From assembly GCA_035275065.1 (NCBI GenBank), contig DATENM010000034.1:21525-85524 (forward strand): DNA of 64,000 nucleotides. The letters are read 5' to 3'. A program made the position numbers and the translations under genes. Within the stretch, counting starts at the first letter, position 1, and each line of letters starts with the position of its first letter. Source of the DNA: Blastocatellia bacterium (GTDB taxonomy: Bacteria; Acidobacteriota; Blastocatellia; UBA7656). Of the stretch, positions 36,521-45,092 are shown one piece after another. The notes beneath the pieces were generated by a model. It made no database searches. It was given only the letters and a program-made list of their open reading frames with translations, and was not told where the DNA came from.

Positions 36521-37387
36521 ATGATCGGGATCGCTCGTCACTCGATTTTAAGGATAACATTCACACTAGTTGTGCTGGCGCTGTCCATCGTGTTGACGGC
36601 GCAACGGGCCGCCGCCGCCGACGGCAGGGATAACAAAAGCAAAGGCGCGATAGGCCACGACGCTTCAACCCTGCGGGCTACGGCCAGCTCGCCGCTGCCC
36701 GTGGCCGCCACGGTCGCGCCGAATATTACCTATGCCGCTTTCACAATGGCGATGCAGCCGCTTCCCGAAGCCAGACCCGTCGGCACACTCGCGCGCGTCG
36801 GCTCGTCAAAAGCCGTAGGGCCGAAGACTCCCTTGCCCACGCCACAGCCACCGCGTCTGCCCGCGGTCAGCACCGCGCCATTGACTCCGGGTGAAAAATT
36901 TCACATCTTTTTGAAAAAGTCATTCCTCTCTTATTCGCCATACGCGCTTTCGATTTTTGGTGGCATCATCGGCGAAGCGACCGACAAAGATCACGGGCGG
37001 CATATGAGCGCCGGCGATTTTATGGCCGACACGATGACCCATGTGGCGCGCAGCATGGCGTTTCGGGCGACCGCCAACTTCATGGAGAAGTTCGCCTTCG
37101 CGACCATCCTCCGGCAAGACCCGCGCTATCACCGCTCGGACAAAAAGGGCGTCGGCGGCAAAATCATGTACGCCGTGTCGCGCGTCTTCATCACCCAGGG
37201 CGACCGCTGCGGCTGCGATCAATTCAACGCCTCCTTCCTGATGGGCGGGCTGACCGCTTCTGCCATTGCCCAGAACTGGCGGCGTGAAGAAGACAGAACA
37301 ACGGAAAAAATCTTCACCGGCTGGGCCAGTCACATCGGCGTCCGCGCCTTTACCAACATCTTGAGCGAGTTCATCGGCGGACAGTAG
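36521..37387 (+). CDS. Conserved-looking exported protein of unknown function
   Basis: A 288-residue protein with an N-terminal hydrophobic segment (ITFTLVVLALSIVLTA) ending near an Ala-x-Ala-rich signal cleavage region. A 90-residue Ala/Pro/Thr-rich linker follows. The compact domain (about residues 125-288) contains GGIIGEATDKDHG, ADTMTHVARSMAFRATANF, ILRQDPRYH, and a CGCDQFNASFLMGGLTAS segment with the only cysteines. I do not recognise the family. The SxMAxxxxA spacing suggests short membrane-active or glycine-zipper helices. GAGGTGA precedes the ATG and a strong terminator follows. It is transcribed alone, so context gives no clue to its role. Confidence 0.75.
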   Translation: MIGIARHSILRITFTLVVLALSIVLTAQRAAAADGRDNKSKGAIGHDASTLRATASSPLPVAATVAPNITYAAFTMAMQPLPEARPVGTLARVGSSKAVGPKTPLPTPQPPRLPAVSTAPLTPGEKFHIFLKKSFLSYSPYALSIFGGIIGEATDKDHGRHMSAGDFMADTMTHVARSMAFRATANFMEKFAFATILRQDPRYHRSDKKGVGGKIMYAVSRVFITQGDRCGCDQFNASFLMGGLTASAIAQNWRREEDRTTEKIFTGWASHIGVRAFTNILSEFIGGQ

Positions 37388-37410
37388 GAAGGTCGAAATT
37401 GGAAGAGTGG

Positions 37411-37443
37411 AAAAAGCCAGCGCCTCAACCGCGCTGGCTTTTT
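37411..37443. terminator. Rho-independent terminator, bidirectional
   Basis: AAAAAGCCAGCG (37411-37422) and CGCTGGCTTTTT (37432-37443) form a 12-bp perfect stem with a 9-base loop and T/A runs on both sides. It serves the orphan protein gene on the plus strand and recO on the minus strand. Confidence 0.9.
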
Positions 37444-37458
37444 CCTTTGCCCGGCAAG

Positions 37459-38193
37459 CTAAAGAAGGGCGCGCGAGCGCAGGTCGCGTTCGAGAGCATG
37501 GCGGATGATTTGATAATTGATGTCGCCAATCCGGGTCAGGTGCTCTGCGCGAAAAGGCCGGCGCGCAAACGCCGAAGGATGAGTGCTGAACATCTCGCCG
37601 ATGATAGCGCGCTGTTCGGCTTCGACTGCCGCGCCTCTGCCGCCGCTGCACGCCTGGCAGCGCGGCGCCCCTTCGATGGTTAAGTAGGTGGGTTCGCCCG
37701 CGCCAATCGCCTCGCCGCAGGCGGCGCACAGCGTGGTATCAGGAAAGTAGCCGGTTAGCCGCAACAGCCACGTTTCAAAATAGCGCAGCACTCGCCCGAG
37801 GTCGCTCCCCTGCTCAATCGCCTCAAGCGCCGCCGTCAGCAGCCGGTAAAGCCGCTCATTCGGCTCATTGTCCGGCAGGAATTCGTTCAGCAGCTCGGCC
37901 AGGTAAGAGAACGCGCTGGCGATTTCAACGCTGCGCGCCGCGACATGAAATTGCGAGTGGACGATTTCGCAGCCCGACACGCTCATCAGCTCGCGCCCTT
38001 CTTTTTGAAAGAAGGTCAGCGAAACCTGCGTGAAGGGTTCGAGCGCCGAGCCGAAGCGGCTCTTCATCTTGCGCGCGCCGTGCGCGACGCCGCGTATCTT
38101 CCCCATGTCGCGCGTCAGGAAGATACAGATCTTATCGGCCTCCGCCAGCGCGTAGGTGCGCAGCACATAAGCATCGGTCGTGTGTAAAGCCAT
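37459..38193 (-). CDS. recO: DNA repair protein RecO
   Basis: RecO works with RecF and RecR to load RecA onto SSB-coated single-strand DNA during gap repair. The 244-residue protein has the N-terminal OB fold (TDAYVLRTYALAEADKICIFLT), then GKIRGVAHGARKMKSRFG, and a C-terminal zinc site made of CAACG and CQACSG. I chose ATG 38193 rather than 38202: the first two bases of the upstream ATG lie inside an extended -10 box (TGGTATAAT at 38209-38201), so transcription should begin right at the second ATG. The message is probably leaderless. It is alone and convergent with the orphan secreted protein. Confidence 0.92.
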   Translation of the reverse strand: MALHTTDAYVLRTYALAEADKICIFLTRDMGKIRGVAHGARKMKSRFGSALEPFTQVSLTFFQKEGRELMSVSGCEIVHSQFHVAARSVEIASAFSYLAELLNEFLPDNEPNERLYRLLTAALEAIEQGSDLGRVLRYFETWLLRLTGYFPDTTLCAACGEAIGAGEPTYLTIEGAPRCQACSGGRGAAVEAEQRAIIGEMFSTHPSAFARRPFRAEHLTRIGDINYQIIRHALERDLRSRALL

Positions 38194-38200
38194 CACCTTC

Positions 38201-38209
38201 ATTATACCA
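38201..38209 (-). promoter_or_regulatory. Extended -10 promoter of recO (TGGTATAAT)
   Basis: TGG followed by a perfect TATAAT on the minus strand ends 8 bases before the ATG at 38193. That places the transcription start at or next to the initiation codon. No good -35 is seen, as expected for an extended -10. Confidence 0.65.
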
Positions 38210-38271
38210 AATCCTCATCGCCGCGCTCTCGTTTGATTCCCGATGCGAACGCCCGGCGCGGTTTCACCCAG

Positions 38272-38300
38272 TTGCCCGGCGATAGTTGAGCGAGTAACAT
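38272..38300 (+). promoter_or_regulatory. Candidate promoter of larE
   Basis: TTGCCC (38272-38277) and TAACAT (38295-38300) are 17 bp apart. The -10 box ends 6 bases before the GTG at 38307, so the start site falls on or next to the start codon. No Shine-Dalgarno site is visible. Confidence 0.45.
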
Positions 38301-38306
38301 TAGACC

Positions 38307-39158
38307 GTGACCACAAACCTGGCATCCCTGAGCCGCTCGCCGTCAAGCGGCCTCGAAGAAAAAGAAGCACGGTTGCGCGAGCTACTGCGCGGTTACGGCT
38401 CGGTGATCGTCGCCTTTTCGGGCGGCGTTGACAGCGCCTATCTCGCCTACGTCGCCCACGACGAGCTCGGGTCGCGGGCGCTTGCGGTGACTGGTGATAG
38501 TGCTTCTTACCCGACGTTTCAGCGCGCGCTTGCCGATCAGCTCACGCGGCGCTTCGGCATTCGCCATGAGATTATTTTCACCGAAGAATTCAACGACCCG
38601 AATTATGTCAACAACCCGCCGAACCGCTGCTACTACTGCAAGACGGAGCTATACGCAAAGCTTGATGAGCTGACCGCGACGCGCGGCTTTGCGGTGGTCT
38701 GCGACGGCACGAATGCTGACGACGCCGGCGATTATCGCCCCGGCAGGCAGGCGGCCCGCGAGCACAATGTGCGCTCGCCATTGCTCGAATGCAGGTTGAC
38801 TAAGGCAGAGATTCGCGAGCTGTCGCGCCGCGCAGAGTTGCCGACCTGGGACGAACCGGCATCGGCCTGCTTGTCGTCGCGCGTGCCTTACGGTCAGATC
38901 GTCACGCTGGAAAAACTCTCGATGGTTGACCGCGCAGAGATGGCGCTCAAGCAGATGGGCTTTCGGCAAGTGCGTGTTCGCCACCACGGCGACATTGCGC
39001 GCGTCGAAGTTGCCGATGTCGAGATGCCGCGCGCCCTCGACGTAGACATGGCCGGGCAGATGGCGGCGGCGCTCAAGGCGCTCGGCTTCAAGTACGTCGC
39101 GCTCGACCTCGAAGGTTATCGCACAGGTTCGCTCAACGAGACACTCAAGCAGCAATAG
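38307..39158 (+). CDS. larE: ATP-dependent sacrificial sulfur transferase LarE
   Basis: LarE belongs to the PP-loop ATPase family and puts sulfur into the nickel-pincer nucleotide cofactor of lactate racemase and related enzymes. The SGGVDSAYLAYVA motif near residue 35 is the PP-loop. CYYCKTELYAKL and the block PASACLSSRVPYGQ follow; the Cys of the latter matches the position of the sacrificial cysteine in characterised LarE, although this was judged by eye. The protein has 283 residues, standard for the family. larA, larB and larC are not in the window. Start GTG with a -10 box 6 bases upstream suggests a leaderless message. The methyltransferase gene follows after 7 bp. Confidence 0.9.
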   Translation: MTTNLASLSRSPSSGLEEKEARLRELLRGYGSVIVAFSGGVDSAYLAYVAHDELGSRALAVTGDSASYPTFQRALADQLTRRFGIRHEIIFTEEFNDPNYVNNPPNRCYYCKTELYAKLDELTATRGFAVVCDGTNADDAGDYRPGRQAAREHNVRSPLLECRLTKAEIRELSRRAELPTWDEPASACLSSRVPYGQIVTLEKLSMVDRAEMALKQMGFRQVRVRHHGDIARVEVADVEMPRALDVDMAGQMAAALKALGFKYVALDLEGYRTGSLNETLKQQ

Positions 39159-39165
39159 CCCCCTG

Positions 39166-39945
39166 ATGGACGATTCAAAAGATAGGTGGAACCCTGAGCA
39201 GTACGAACGCTATCGCGACGAGCGCAGTCAGCCGTTCTTCGACTTGATGGCGCTGGTCGAGGCGCGCCCGGCGATGCGCGTAGTTGATCTCGGTTGCGGC
39301 ACAGGCGAATTGACACAGGTGCTGCACAACACCTTGAAAGCCGGCGAAACCCTCGGCCTGGATTCGTCCGCCGCGATGCTCGCAAAAAGCGAGAGATTGG
39401 CGAGCAGTAACTTACGCTTCGAGCGGCGCGACATCGCTGAGTTTGCGGCCGAAGGCGAATACGACCTGGTTTTTTCAAATGCTGCGCTGCATTGGCTCGA
39501 AGGTCATGAAGCGCTGCTGGCGCGCCTGACTGCGGCCTTGAGGCCGGGCGGGCAAATAGCTGTTCAGATGCCGGCCAATAACGATCACCCAGCGCATCTG
39601 GTCGCCGTCGAGCTAGCCCGGCAGACGCCATTTCGCGAAGCGATGCAAGGCTACGAGCGCCGCTGGCCGGTTTTAAAACCCGAAGCGTATGCCGCGTTGC
39701 TTTATCGGCTCGGTTTCAAGAAGCAGCATGTCCGCTTGCAGGTTTATGGTCACTTGCTCAACGCCAGAGAAGATGTTGTGGAGTGGGTGAAAGGCACACT
39801 GCTTACGGATTACGAAAAGCGTTTGCCCGCCGAGTTGTTTGGCGAATTCATGCGGCAGTACCGCGAGCTTCTCTTCGAGCGCCTCGAAGACGCCCGGCCA
39901 TATTTCTATCCCTTCAAGCGTATCCTGCTCTGGGGCCGGCTATGA
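39166..39945 (+). CDS. SAM-dependent methyltransferase, trans-aconitate 2-methyltransferase-like
   Basis: A class I methyltransferase of 259 residues. VVDLGCGTGELTQVL is motif I, LGLDSSAAMLAKSE is motif II, and NAALHWLEGHEALLARL plus LRPGGQIAVQMPAN complete the SAM fold. The N-terminal WNPEQYERYRDERSQPF segment and the C-terminal half are those of the Tam-like group, which methylates trans-aconitate or other acids. It is 7 bp after larE, so the two are cotranscribed, but no biochemical link is known to me. The end overlaps the convergent crotonase gene by 6 bp. Confidence 0.86.
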   Translation: MDDSKDRWNPEQYERYRDERSQPFFDLMALVEARPAMRVVDLGCGTGELTQVLHNTLKAGETLGLDSSAAMLAKSERLASSNLRFERRDIAEFAAEGEYDLVFSNAALHWLEGHEALLARLTAALRPGGQIAVQMPANNDHPAHLVAVELARQTPFREAMQGYERRWPVLKPEAYAALLYRLGFKKQHVRLQVYGHLLNAREDVVEWVKGTLLTDYEKRLPAELFGEFMRQYRELLFERLEDARPYFYPFKRILLWGRL

Positions 39946-40722
39946 CGACCTGTCTTTCTCATCATTAAATGTGCCGTGGCGGCCTGCGCCGCTGGCAAAC
40001 CGCGTTGCGCCCGCCACGGTCTCTTTGTCTAGCGCCGCGAGGCCGTGCTTGAACTCGTTGGCGAGCGCATCTATCCAGCTCAAATCGAATTGCTCGTAAG
40101 CCGAGAGCCGGTCGCCGCGCAGACAGGTTTGCGGGAAGCGGGCGATCTCTTGCGCCAGCGCTTCGGCAGCCTGCCGCGCCGTGCCTCTGGGCACCACGCG
40201 GTTGGCCAGACCGATCTGCAAGGCTTCGGCGGCGTCAACCGCTCGCCCTGTGAGGATCAAATCGAGCGCACGGCTCAGACCGATCAAGCGCGGCAGCCGC
40301 ACCGTCCCGCCATCAATCAACGGGACGCCCCAGCGACGGCAGAAGACGCCGAGAATGGCATTCTCTTCGACGACGCGCAGATCACACCACAAGGCCAGCT
40401 CAAGCCCGCCGGCCACCGCGTACCCGGCGATTGCGGCGATGACCGGCTTGCTTAGCATCCTCCTTGAAGGCCCCATCGGGCCATCGCCGGTCGCTTCGGT
40501 GCGGTTGCCGCGGCCCGCGGCGATGGCTTTCAAATCGGCCCCGGCGCAAAACGTCCCGCCTTCGCCATAGAGCACCGCGACCGCCGCCTCTTCATCCGCC
40601 TCGAAGCTGCCGAAAGCCTCGATCAGTGATTCAGCGGTTTCTCGATCAACAGCATTGCGCACCTCGGGGCGGTGAAGAATGACGGTGGTGACCGCGCCGC
40701 TCTTTTCGACTGTAACGGACAT
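39940..40722 (-). CDS. Enoyl-CoA hydratase/isomerase (crotonase) family protein
   Basis: A 260-residue crotonase-fold protein. GGTFCAGADLKAI and AGYAVAGGLELALWCDLRV form the CoA-binding and oxyanion-hole regions. The position of the first catalytic Glu of classic hydratase lies in GVFCRRWGVPLIDGGT, with no Glu there, so ordinary enoyl-CoA hydration is doubtful. This CRRWGVPLIDGGT variant is shared by many crotonases of unknown reaction. A strong AGGAGG site precedes the ATG. The last residues overlap the convergent methyltransferase by 6 bp. No other beta-oxidation genes are nearby. Confidence 0.85.
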   Translation of the reverse strand: MSVTVEKSGAVTTVILHRPEVRNAVDRETAESLIEAFGSFEADEEAAVAVLYGEGGTFCAGADLKAIAAGRGNRTEATGDGPMGPSRRMLSKPVIAAIAGYAVAGGLELALWCDLRVVEENAILGVFCRRWGVPLIDGGTVRLPRLIGLSRALDLILTGRAVDAAEALQIGLANRVVPRGTARQAAEALAQEIARFPQTCLRGDRLSAYEQFDLSWIDALANEFKHGLAALDKETVAGATRFASGAGRHGTFNDEKDRSS

Positions 40723-40839
40723 GATTTGCCTCCTGGGGGCTAAGCCGAAGGCCCGCTAATGACCAAAACGAAACGGCGACCACGCGGGCCGCCGTTCGAT
40801 TCAAGCTTTAATTGGCAGAGCCGTCAAGCCGCCGGTGTT

Positions 40840-41499
40840 TCATTTATTGAAATCCACCTTTGGCGCTTCGCGCGACGAGGGGTCGGCTTTGAACTCTGGC
40901 TCCTGTTGAAAGCCCATGACGTTGGCAAAGATGACCGACGGGAAGCGCTGCCGCGAGTTGTTATAATCCAGCACCTTGGCGTTGTAATCGCGCCGCGCCA
41001 CGGCGATGCGGTTCTCTGTGCCGGCCAGCTCGTCTTGCAGCCTCATGAACTGCTGATCGGCTTTCAGATTCGGATAGTTTTCCGTTAGCACGAGCAGGCG
41101 GCCCAGGGCGCTCGACACCTGAGCGTTGGCGTCGGCCTTTTCATCAACCGTTTTCGCATTGAGCAGGCGCGAGCGCGCGTCGGCAATCTCGCCAAACACC
41201 TGTTCTTCGTGCTTGGCGTATCCCTTCACCGTATTCACCAGGTTGGGGATCAGATCGGCACGGCGCTGAAGCTGCACGTCAACGTTCGAGAATTCATTCT
41301 TGACGGCATTGCGTTTTCCCACCAGGCCGTTATAGGTGCTACAACCGCCCATGAGCAGAAGCGCTGCGAGAACGATGGCGCCAATCAACCAGACGCGCTT
41401 TTTGGTCTTCTGCTGCGCCAGTTGATTCTGCTGTGTGTGATAATCCTGCTGAAACTGATCGCGCAAATCCGGGCCACGCTGGTCAGTAAAATTACTCAT
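40840..41499 (-). CDS. LemA family membrane protein
   Basis: The 219-residue protein has a cytoplasmic Gln-rich N-terminus, one membrane helix (about residues 34-52, VWLIGAIVLAALLLMGGC) and the LemA domain, NEFSNVDVQLQRRADLIPNLVNTVKGY with long helices behind it. LemA proteins are small single-pass membrane proteins of unresolved role, sometimes cotranscribed with stress or TPM-domain genes. Here hflX ends about 20 bp upstream on the same strand, so the two are probably one transcript. AGGAGGA precedes the ATG. The Cys after the membrane helix is a possible lipidation site but lacks a clear lipobox context. Confidence 0.9.
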   Translation of the reverse strand: MSNFTDQRGPDLRDQFQQDYHTQQNQLAQQKTKKRVWLIGAIVLAALLLMGGCSTYNGLVGKRNAVKNEFSNVDVQLQRRADLIPNLVNTVKGYAKHEEQVFGEIADARSRLLNAKTVDEKADANAQVSSALGRLLVLTENYPNLKADQQFMRLQDELAGTENRIAVARRDYNAKVLDYNNSRQRFPSVIFANVMGFQQEPEFKADPSSREAPKVDFNK

Positions 41500-41518
41500 C
41501 CGTTCCTCCTAATTCGAT

Positions 41519-43300
41519 TCAATGGGTCAACGCGGGTTCGACCGCTTCAACTGCGCCCTGGGTCTCGCGCCGAGTCAAGGCTTCGTTCAGCAGCACGCCG
41601 ACGCGCTCGACCATCGGCATCAGCGAGTCGCGATTCAGAGCCGAGACGGCGACCGCGTTGTAAGCCCGCGTCATGTTTTCAACCTCGTCGGCATTCAACA
41701 AATCGGACTTGTTGAGGACGAGAAGTCGCGGAATTTCTGACAGGTGCAACTCTTCGAGAATCTTTTCGACCGAGGCAATCTGATTATCCACATGCTCGCT
41801 GCTGGCGTCTACGAGATGGATCAGCAAGTCGGAATTTTCCATCTCTTCGAGGGTGGCGCGAAACGCCGTGATTAAATCCGGCGGCAGATCGCGGATGAAT
41901 CCGACCGTGTCATTGATGATGACCTCCTGATCGTGCGGCAGGCGCAAGCGCCGGCTCGTCGGATCGAGTGTCGCAAACATCAAATCCTCTGCCGTCACGT
42001 CGGACTGTGTCAGTTGATTGAGCAGCGTTGACTTGCCGGCGTTGGTGTAGCCGACAATCGAAATGATCGGCAAATCGCGCCGCGAGCGGCGGGCGCGCTG
42101 AACACGGCGGCTCGTTCGTATCTGCTCGATCTGCTTTTCAAGGTGGTGAATGCGGTCACGCACCCGGCGGCGGTCAACTTCGAGTTTGGTTTCGCCCGGC
42201 CCACGCCCGCCGATGCCGCCCATCAGCCGCGACATCTCTGTGCCCGAGCCGGTCAGACGCGGCAACATATACTTCAACTGCGCCAGCTCGACCTGAATCT
42301 TACCCTCGCGGCTCTGGGCGCGCTGCGCGAAGATGTCGAGAATCAACTGGGTGCGGTCAATGATCTTCAAATCGGTCGCCTCGTTAATGGCGCGCACCTG
42401 CGCCGGCGTCAGATTCTGGTCGAAGATCATCACGTCGGCTCCGAGTTGCAGGCTGCGGATAATCAACTCGTCGAGCTTGCCGCGACCGACAAGCGAGCGC
42501 GGGTCGAGCTTTTGCCGGCGCTGCACGATGGCGTCAAGAACAACAACATCCGCTGAGCGCGCAAGCTCTCGCAGCTCATCGAGTGATTCATGCGCCGCGC
42601 CGAGGCTACTTGTGGTGACGCTCACGAGAATGGCGCGGTCGCGGTGGTCGCGCGGGCTGCGCACGTGGCGCACGCGCGCCATCTCTTCTTCGAGCGAGCC
42701 GATGAGATCGGGAAAGTCTACATCGAGCTGGCTCGGCACTCGCGGCTCAAGAAAGCCCCATAGCGCTGGCGGCTCCGATTCAGTGAGCGCCTCATCCGCA
42801 TCCGCCGCCGAAGTCGCCTGCGTCTTGCGGGTCGCTTCAGGGTCCGCGGGCAAAAGGTGCGCCGCCCGCACGACGCCCGGCAAGCCATCGGGCCGCACGT
42901 CTATTGCGGCCATCAGGTCGAGCCGGAGCAGCGCAAGGTCAGTGAGGTCGTCTTGCGTCAACCCTTCGCCGGCAAGGTGCGTGTGCAAGCAGCGCAGGCC
43001 GCGAAAGCGCGTTTCGCCGACGCGCACGCGCTTCAGATCGGGCAGCACAATGCTGCGCGCGTTGCCGACGACGACGTGCTCGACGTAGCCATTGCGGTTG
43101 ACCAGCACGCCGATCTGGCGGTTGATCTCGTGCGACAGCTCTGTGAGCTGACGAGCAAATTCCTGTGTGACGATCTCGCGCGGCGGGATGCGCCGGCTAT
43201 AAAGTTTTTCGAGCCGCTGCACCTGATTGTGCTTCAGACCCTGAACATTTCCTTCGATGTTGCGAATAACGATTCCCTCCGTCGCTAGCGTATCAGCCAT
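41519..43300 (-). CDS. hflX: Ribosome-associated GTPase HflX (long form)
   Basis: HflX splits stalled or stress-hibernating 70S ribosomes using ATP and GTP. The protein has 593 residues, about 170 more than the E. coli form; the extra length is mostly N-terminal (residues 1-190), where an N-terminal HflX-like fold carries many charged residues. The core is ordinary: GRGKLDELI, TPAQVRAINEATDL, the conserved GGIGGRGPGETKLEVDRRR block, Walker A GYTNAGKSTLL, DTVGFI and NKSDL. No Shine-Dalgarno site precedes the ATG, and TAAAAT lies only 4-9 bases upstream, so the real start may be slightly different. lemA follows after 19 bp. Confidence 0.92.
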   Translation of the reverse strand: MADTLATEGIVIRNIEGNVQGLKHNQVQRLEKLYSRRIPPREIVTQEFARQLTELSHEINRQIGVLVNRNGYVEHVVVGNARSIVLPDLKRVRVGETRFRGLRCLHTHLAGEGLTQDDLTDLALLRLDLMAAIDVRPDGLPGVVRAAHLLPADPEATRKTQATSAADADEALTESEPPALWGFLEPRVPSQLDVDFPDLIGSLEEEMARVRHVRSPRDHRDRAILVSVTTSSLGAAHESLDELRELARSADVVVLDAIVQRRQKLDPRSLVGRGKLDELIIRSLQLGADVMIFDQNLTPAQVRAINEATDLKIIDRTQLILDIFAQRAQSREGKIQVELAQLKYMLPRLTGSGTEMSRLMGGIGGRGPGETKLEVDRRRVRDRIHHLEKQIEQIRTSRRVQRARRSRRDLPIISIVGYTNAGKSTLLNQLTQSDVTAEDLMFATLDPTSRRLRLPHDQEVIINDTVGFIRDLPPDLITAFRATLEEMENSDLLIHLVDASSEHVDNQIASVEKILEELHLSEIPRLLVLNKSDLLNADEVENMTRAYNAVAVSALNRDSLMPMVERVGVLLNEALTRRETQGAVEAVEPALTH

Positions 43301-43566
43301 TTTATTTTACATCATTCGCGGCTCCGGGTCATTTGTCATCGGTCACTTGCCAAACCCGGAGGGTTGAGCTAGTATCAAGCCATTCTAAACGGTGGACAAG
43401 TAACCCGCTTCAAATTTAGCTGGACATAACCGGTTGATGAGCGCAGAGCGGCGCTTGTCCGGGCGTTTGCAGCCCTGCTGCTTGACTCTGAATAGACCCA
43501 GCCAGGAGCTTGGCTGCGCGTTGCCGTTTGGTAGCCATCACTTTGATTCGATCTGGAGGATGTGTG

Positions 43567-43926
43567 GTGAACAGAAAATTGATCCGACCGACGTTGGCTG
43601 AGATCCGTGAGCGCGAGGAGCGCAACGCCCAACAACGTCGCAATCCGCAGCCGGCAGACCAGAACCGCAAGCGTGTGCCCCCCGAGCAGACTCATGCCGA
43701 AAGCTTCTACTACAAGAAGCAGATGGACAACCGCACTCCGATGGTCATCGTCCTGCAAGACGGCGAAGAGTTGCGCGGCAGCATTGAATGGTACGATAAG
43801 GCTTGCATCAAGCTGCATCGTAACGACGGGCCGAACCTCTTGGTGCTGAAACATAACATCAAGTACATGTACAAAGCCGACGAAAGCGATGATAACGGCG
43901 ACGATGATGGAGCGCCGGAAGAATAG
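43567..43926 (+). CDS. Hfq-like RNA chaperone
   Basis: A 119-residue protein whose C-terminal half is an Sm fold. [20 protein letters not shown] matches Sm1 of Hfq (strand, DG turn, strand, G-x-I-E-x-Y/F-D), and [12 protein letters not shown] aligns with Sm2, with LKHN in place of the usual YKHA. A charged N-terminal region (residues 1-50, Arg/Glu/Gln-rich) and an acidic tail ([15 protein letters not shown]) flank it. If it hexamerises, it should bind U-rich small RNAs and mRNAs. The GTG at 43567 follows a strong GGAGG at a 7-base spacing. It stands just before pdxA. The altered Sm2 makes the assignment tentative. Confidence 0.75.
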   Translation: MNRKLIRPTLAEIREREERNAQQRRNPQPADQNRKRVPPEQTHAESFYYKKQMDNRTPMVIVLQDGEELRGSIEWYDKACIKLHRNDGPNLLVLKHNIKYMYKADESDDNGDDDGAPEE

Positions 43927-43977
43927 GCCCGGCTACCGGAGAGATGTCCCGCTTCGCTCCTCCCCGACGACTGAACA

Positions 43978-45018
43978 TTGACGCGAGCCAAAGATAGCTT
44001 CGACCTCCCGCCCGTCGGCATCACCATCGGTGACCCGGCGGGCATCGGCCCGGAGATTGCCTTAAAAGCCGTCGCCGAGTCGCACACACGCGCCACCTGT
44101 CGCCCCGTTCTGATTGGCAGCGCACGCGAGATTCAGCGGCAAGCTCAGAAACTCGGGTTGCCTTCCGCTTATCGTGTGCTGACCGAAAGGGCTTTTACTC
44201 AGGGCGCGCCTGGCGACTGGCATGACGAAGTCCTGATCTGCGATACAGGCGACGCGGGCGAGGCCGTGGAATGGGGGAAGCTCAGCGCCGCTGCCGGGCG
44301 CTCGGCAATCACGGCCATCGAGACCGCCGTGCGACTGACGCTCGCCGGTCATCTCGCGGCCATTGCGACGGCCCCGGTTAATAAAGAAGCGTTGAAGCTC
44401 GCCGGCTCGCCTTTTCCGGGACACACAGAAATGCTGGCCGCGCTGACGAACACTGATGAGGTGTTGATGTGCTTCTTCGCCGGCAACCTGAAAGTCTTTT
44501 TGCTGACGATTCATGTCAGCCTCGCCGACGCCATTCGCCACATCACACAGGCGCGCGTCGAAGCGGCGATACGGCTCGCCGACCGTGAGCTGCGCCGCCT
44601 CGGTATCGCGCAGCCCCGCATCGCCGTCGCCGGGTTGAACCCCCACGCCGGCGAGCACGGCCTCTTCGGTTCGGAAGAGGCGCGCGAGATCGCGCCGGCT
44701 ATCGAGGCATGCCGTAATCTGCATCACATCGCCGCCAGCGGCCCCTTCCCTGCCGATACGATTTTCGTGCGCGCGGCGCGGGGCGAATTCGATGCGGTCG
44801 CCGCCTGTTATCACGATCAAGGTCTGATCGCCGTCAAATGTATGGCCTTTGGCGAAGCCGTCAATGTTACGCTCGGATTGCCGATCATTCGCACCTCTGT
44901 AGATCACGGCACCGCTTTTGACATCGCCGGCCGCGGCGGCGCTGACCACCAGAGCCTCGTCGAAGCCATTACCCTTGCAGCCCGTCTGGCGATAACCGAA
45001 ATGAAGCCGAGTGAATGA
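43978..45018 (+). CDS. pdxA: 4-hydroxythreonine-4-phosphate dehydrogenase
   Basis: PdxA oxidises 4-phosphohydroxy-L-threonine with NAD+ in the DXP-dependent route to pyridoxal 5'-phosphate. The 346-residue product has the standard length. GITIGDPAGIGPEIALKAV opens the protein, SPFPGHTEMLA and the ACYHDQGLIAVK block carry His and Asp metal ligands, and TSVDHGTAFDIAGRGGAD closes the active site. A short C-terminal segment follows. The start is TTG at 43978; the upstream region has no good ribosome-binding site, and the gene begins 51 bp after the Hfq-like gene. pdxJ is not in the window. Confidence 0.95.
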   Translation: MTRAKDSFDLPPVGITIGDPAGIGPEIALKAVAESHTRATCRPVLIGSAREIQRQAQKLGLPSAYRVLTERAFTQGAPGDWHDEVLICDTGDAGEAVEWGKLSAAAGRSAITAIETAVRLTLAGHLAAIATAPVNKEALKLAGSPFPGHTEMLAALTNTDEVLMCFFAGNLKVFLLTIHVSLADAIRHITQARVEAAIRLADRELRRLGIAQPRIAVAGLNPHAGEHGLFGSEEAREIAPAIEACRNLHHIAASGPFPADTIFVRAARGEFDAVAACYHDQGLIAVKCMAFGEAVNVTLGLPIIRTSVDHGTAFDIAGRGGADHQSLVEAITLAARLAITEMKPSE

Positions 45019-45092
45019 TGAACGCCTGTTGCGCCGAGGCCGCGAGAGCAATAAACTACTGAATCGCCAACTCAATCACTCGGAGTCACATA

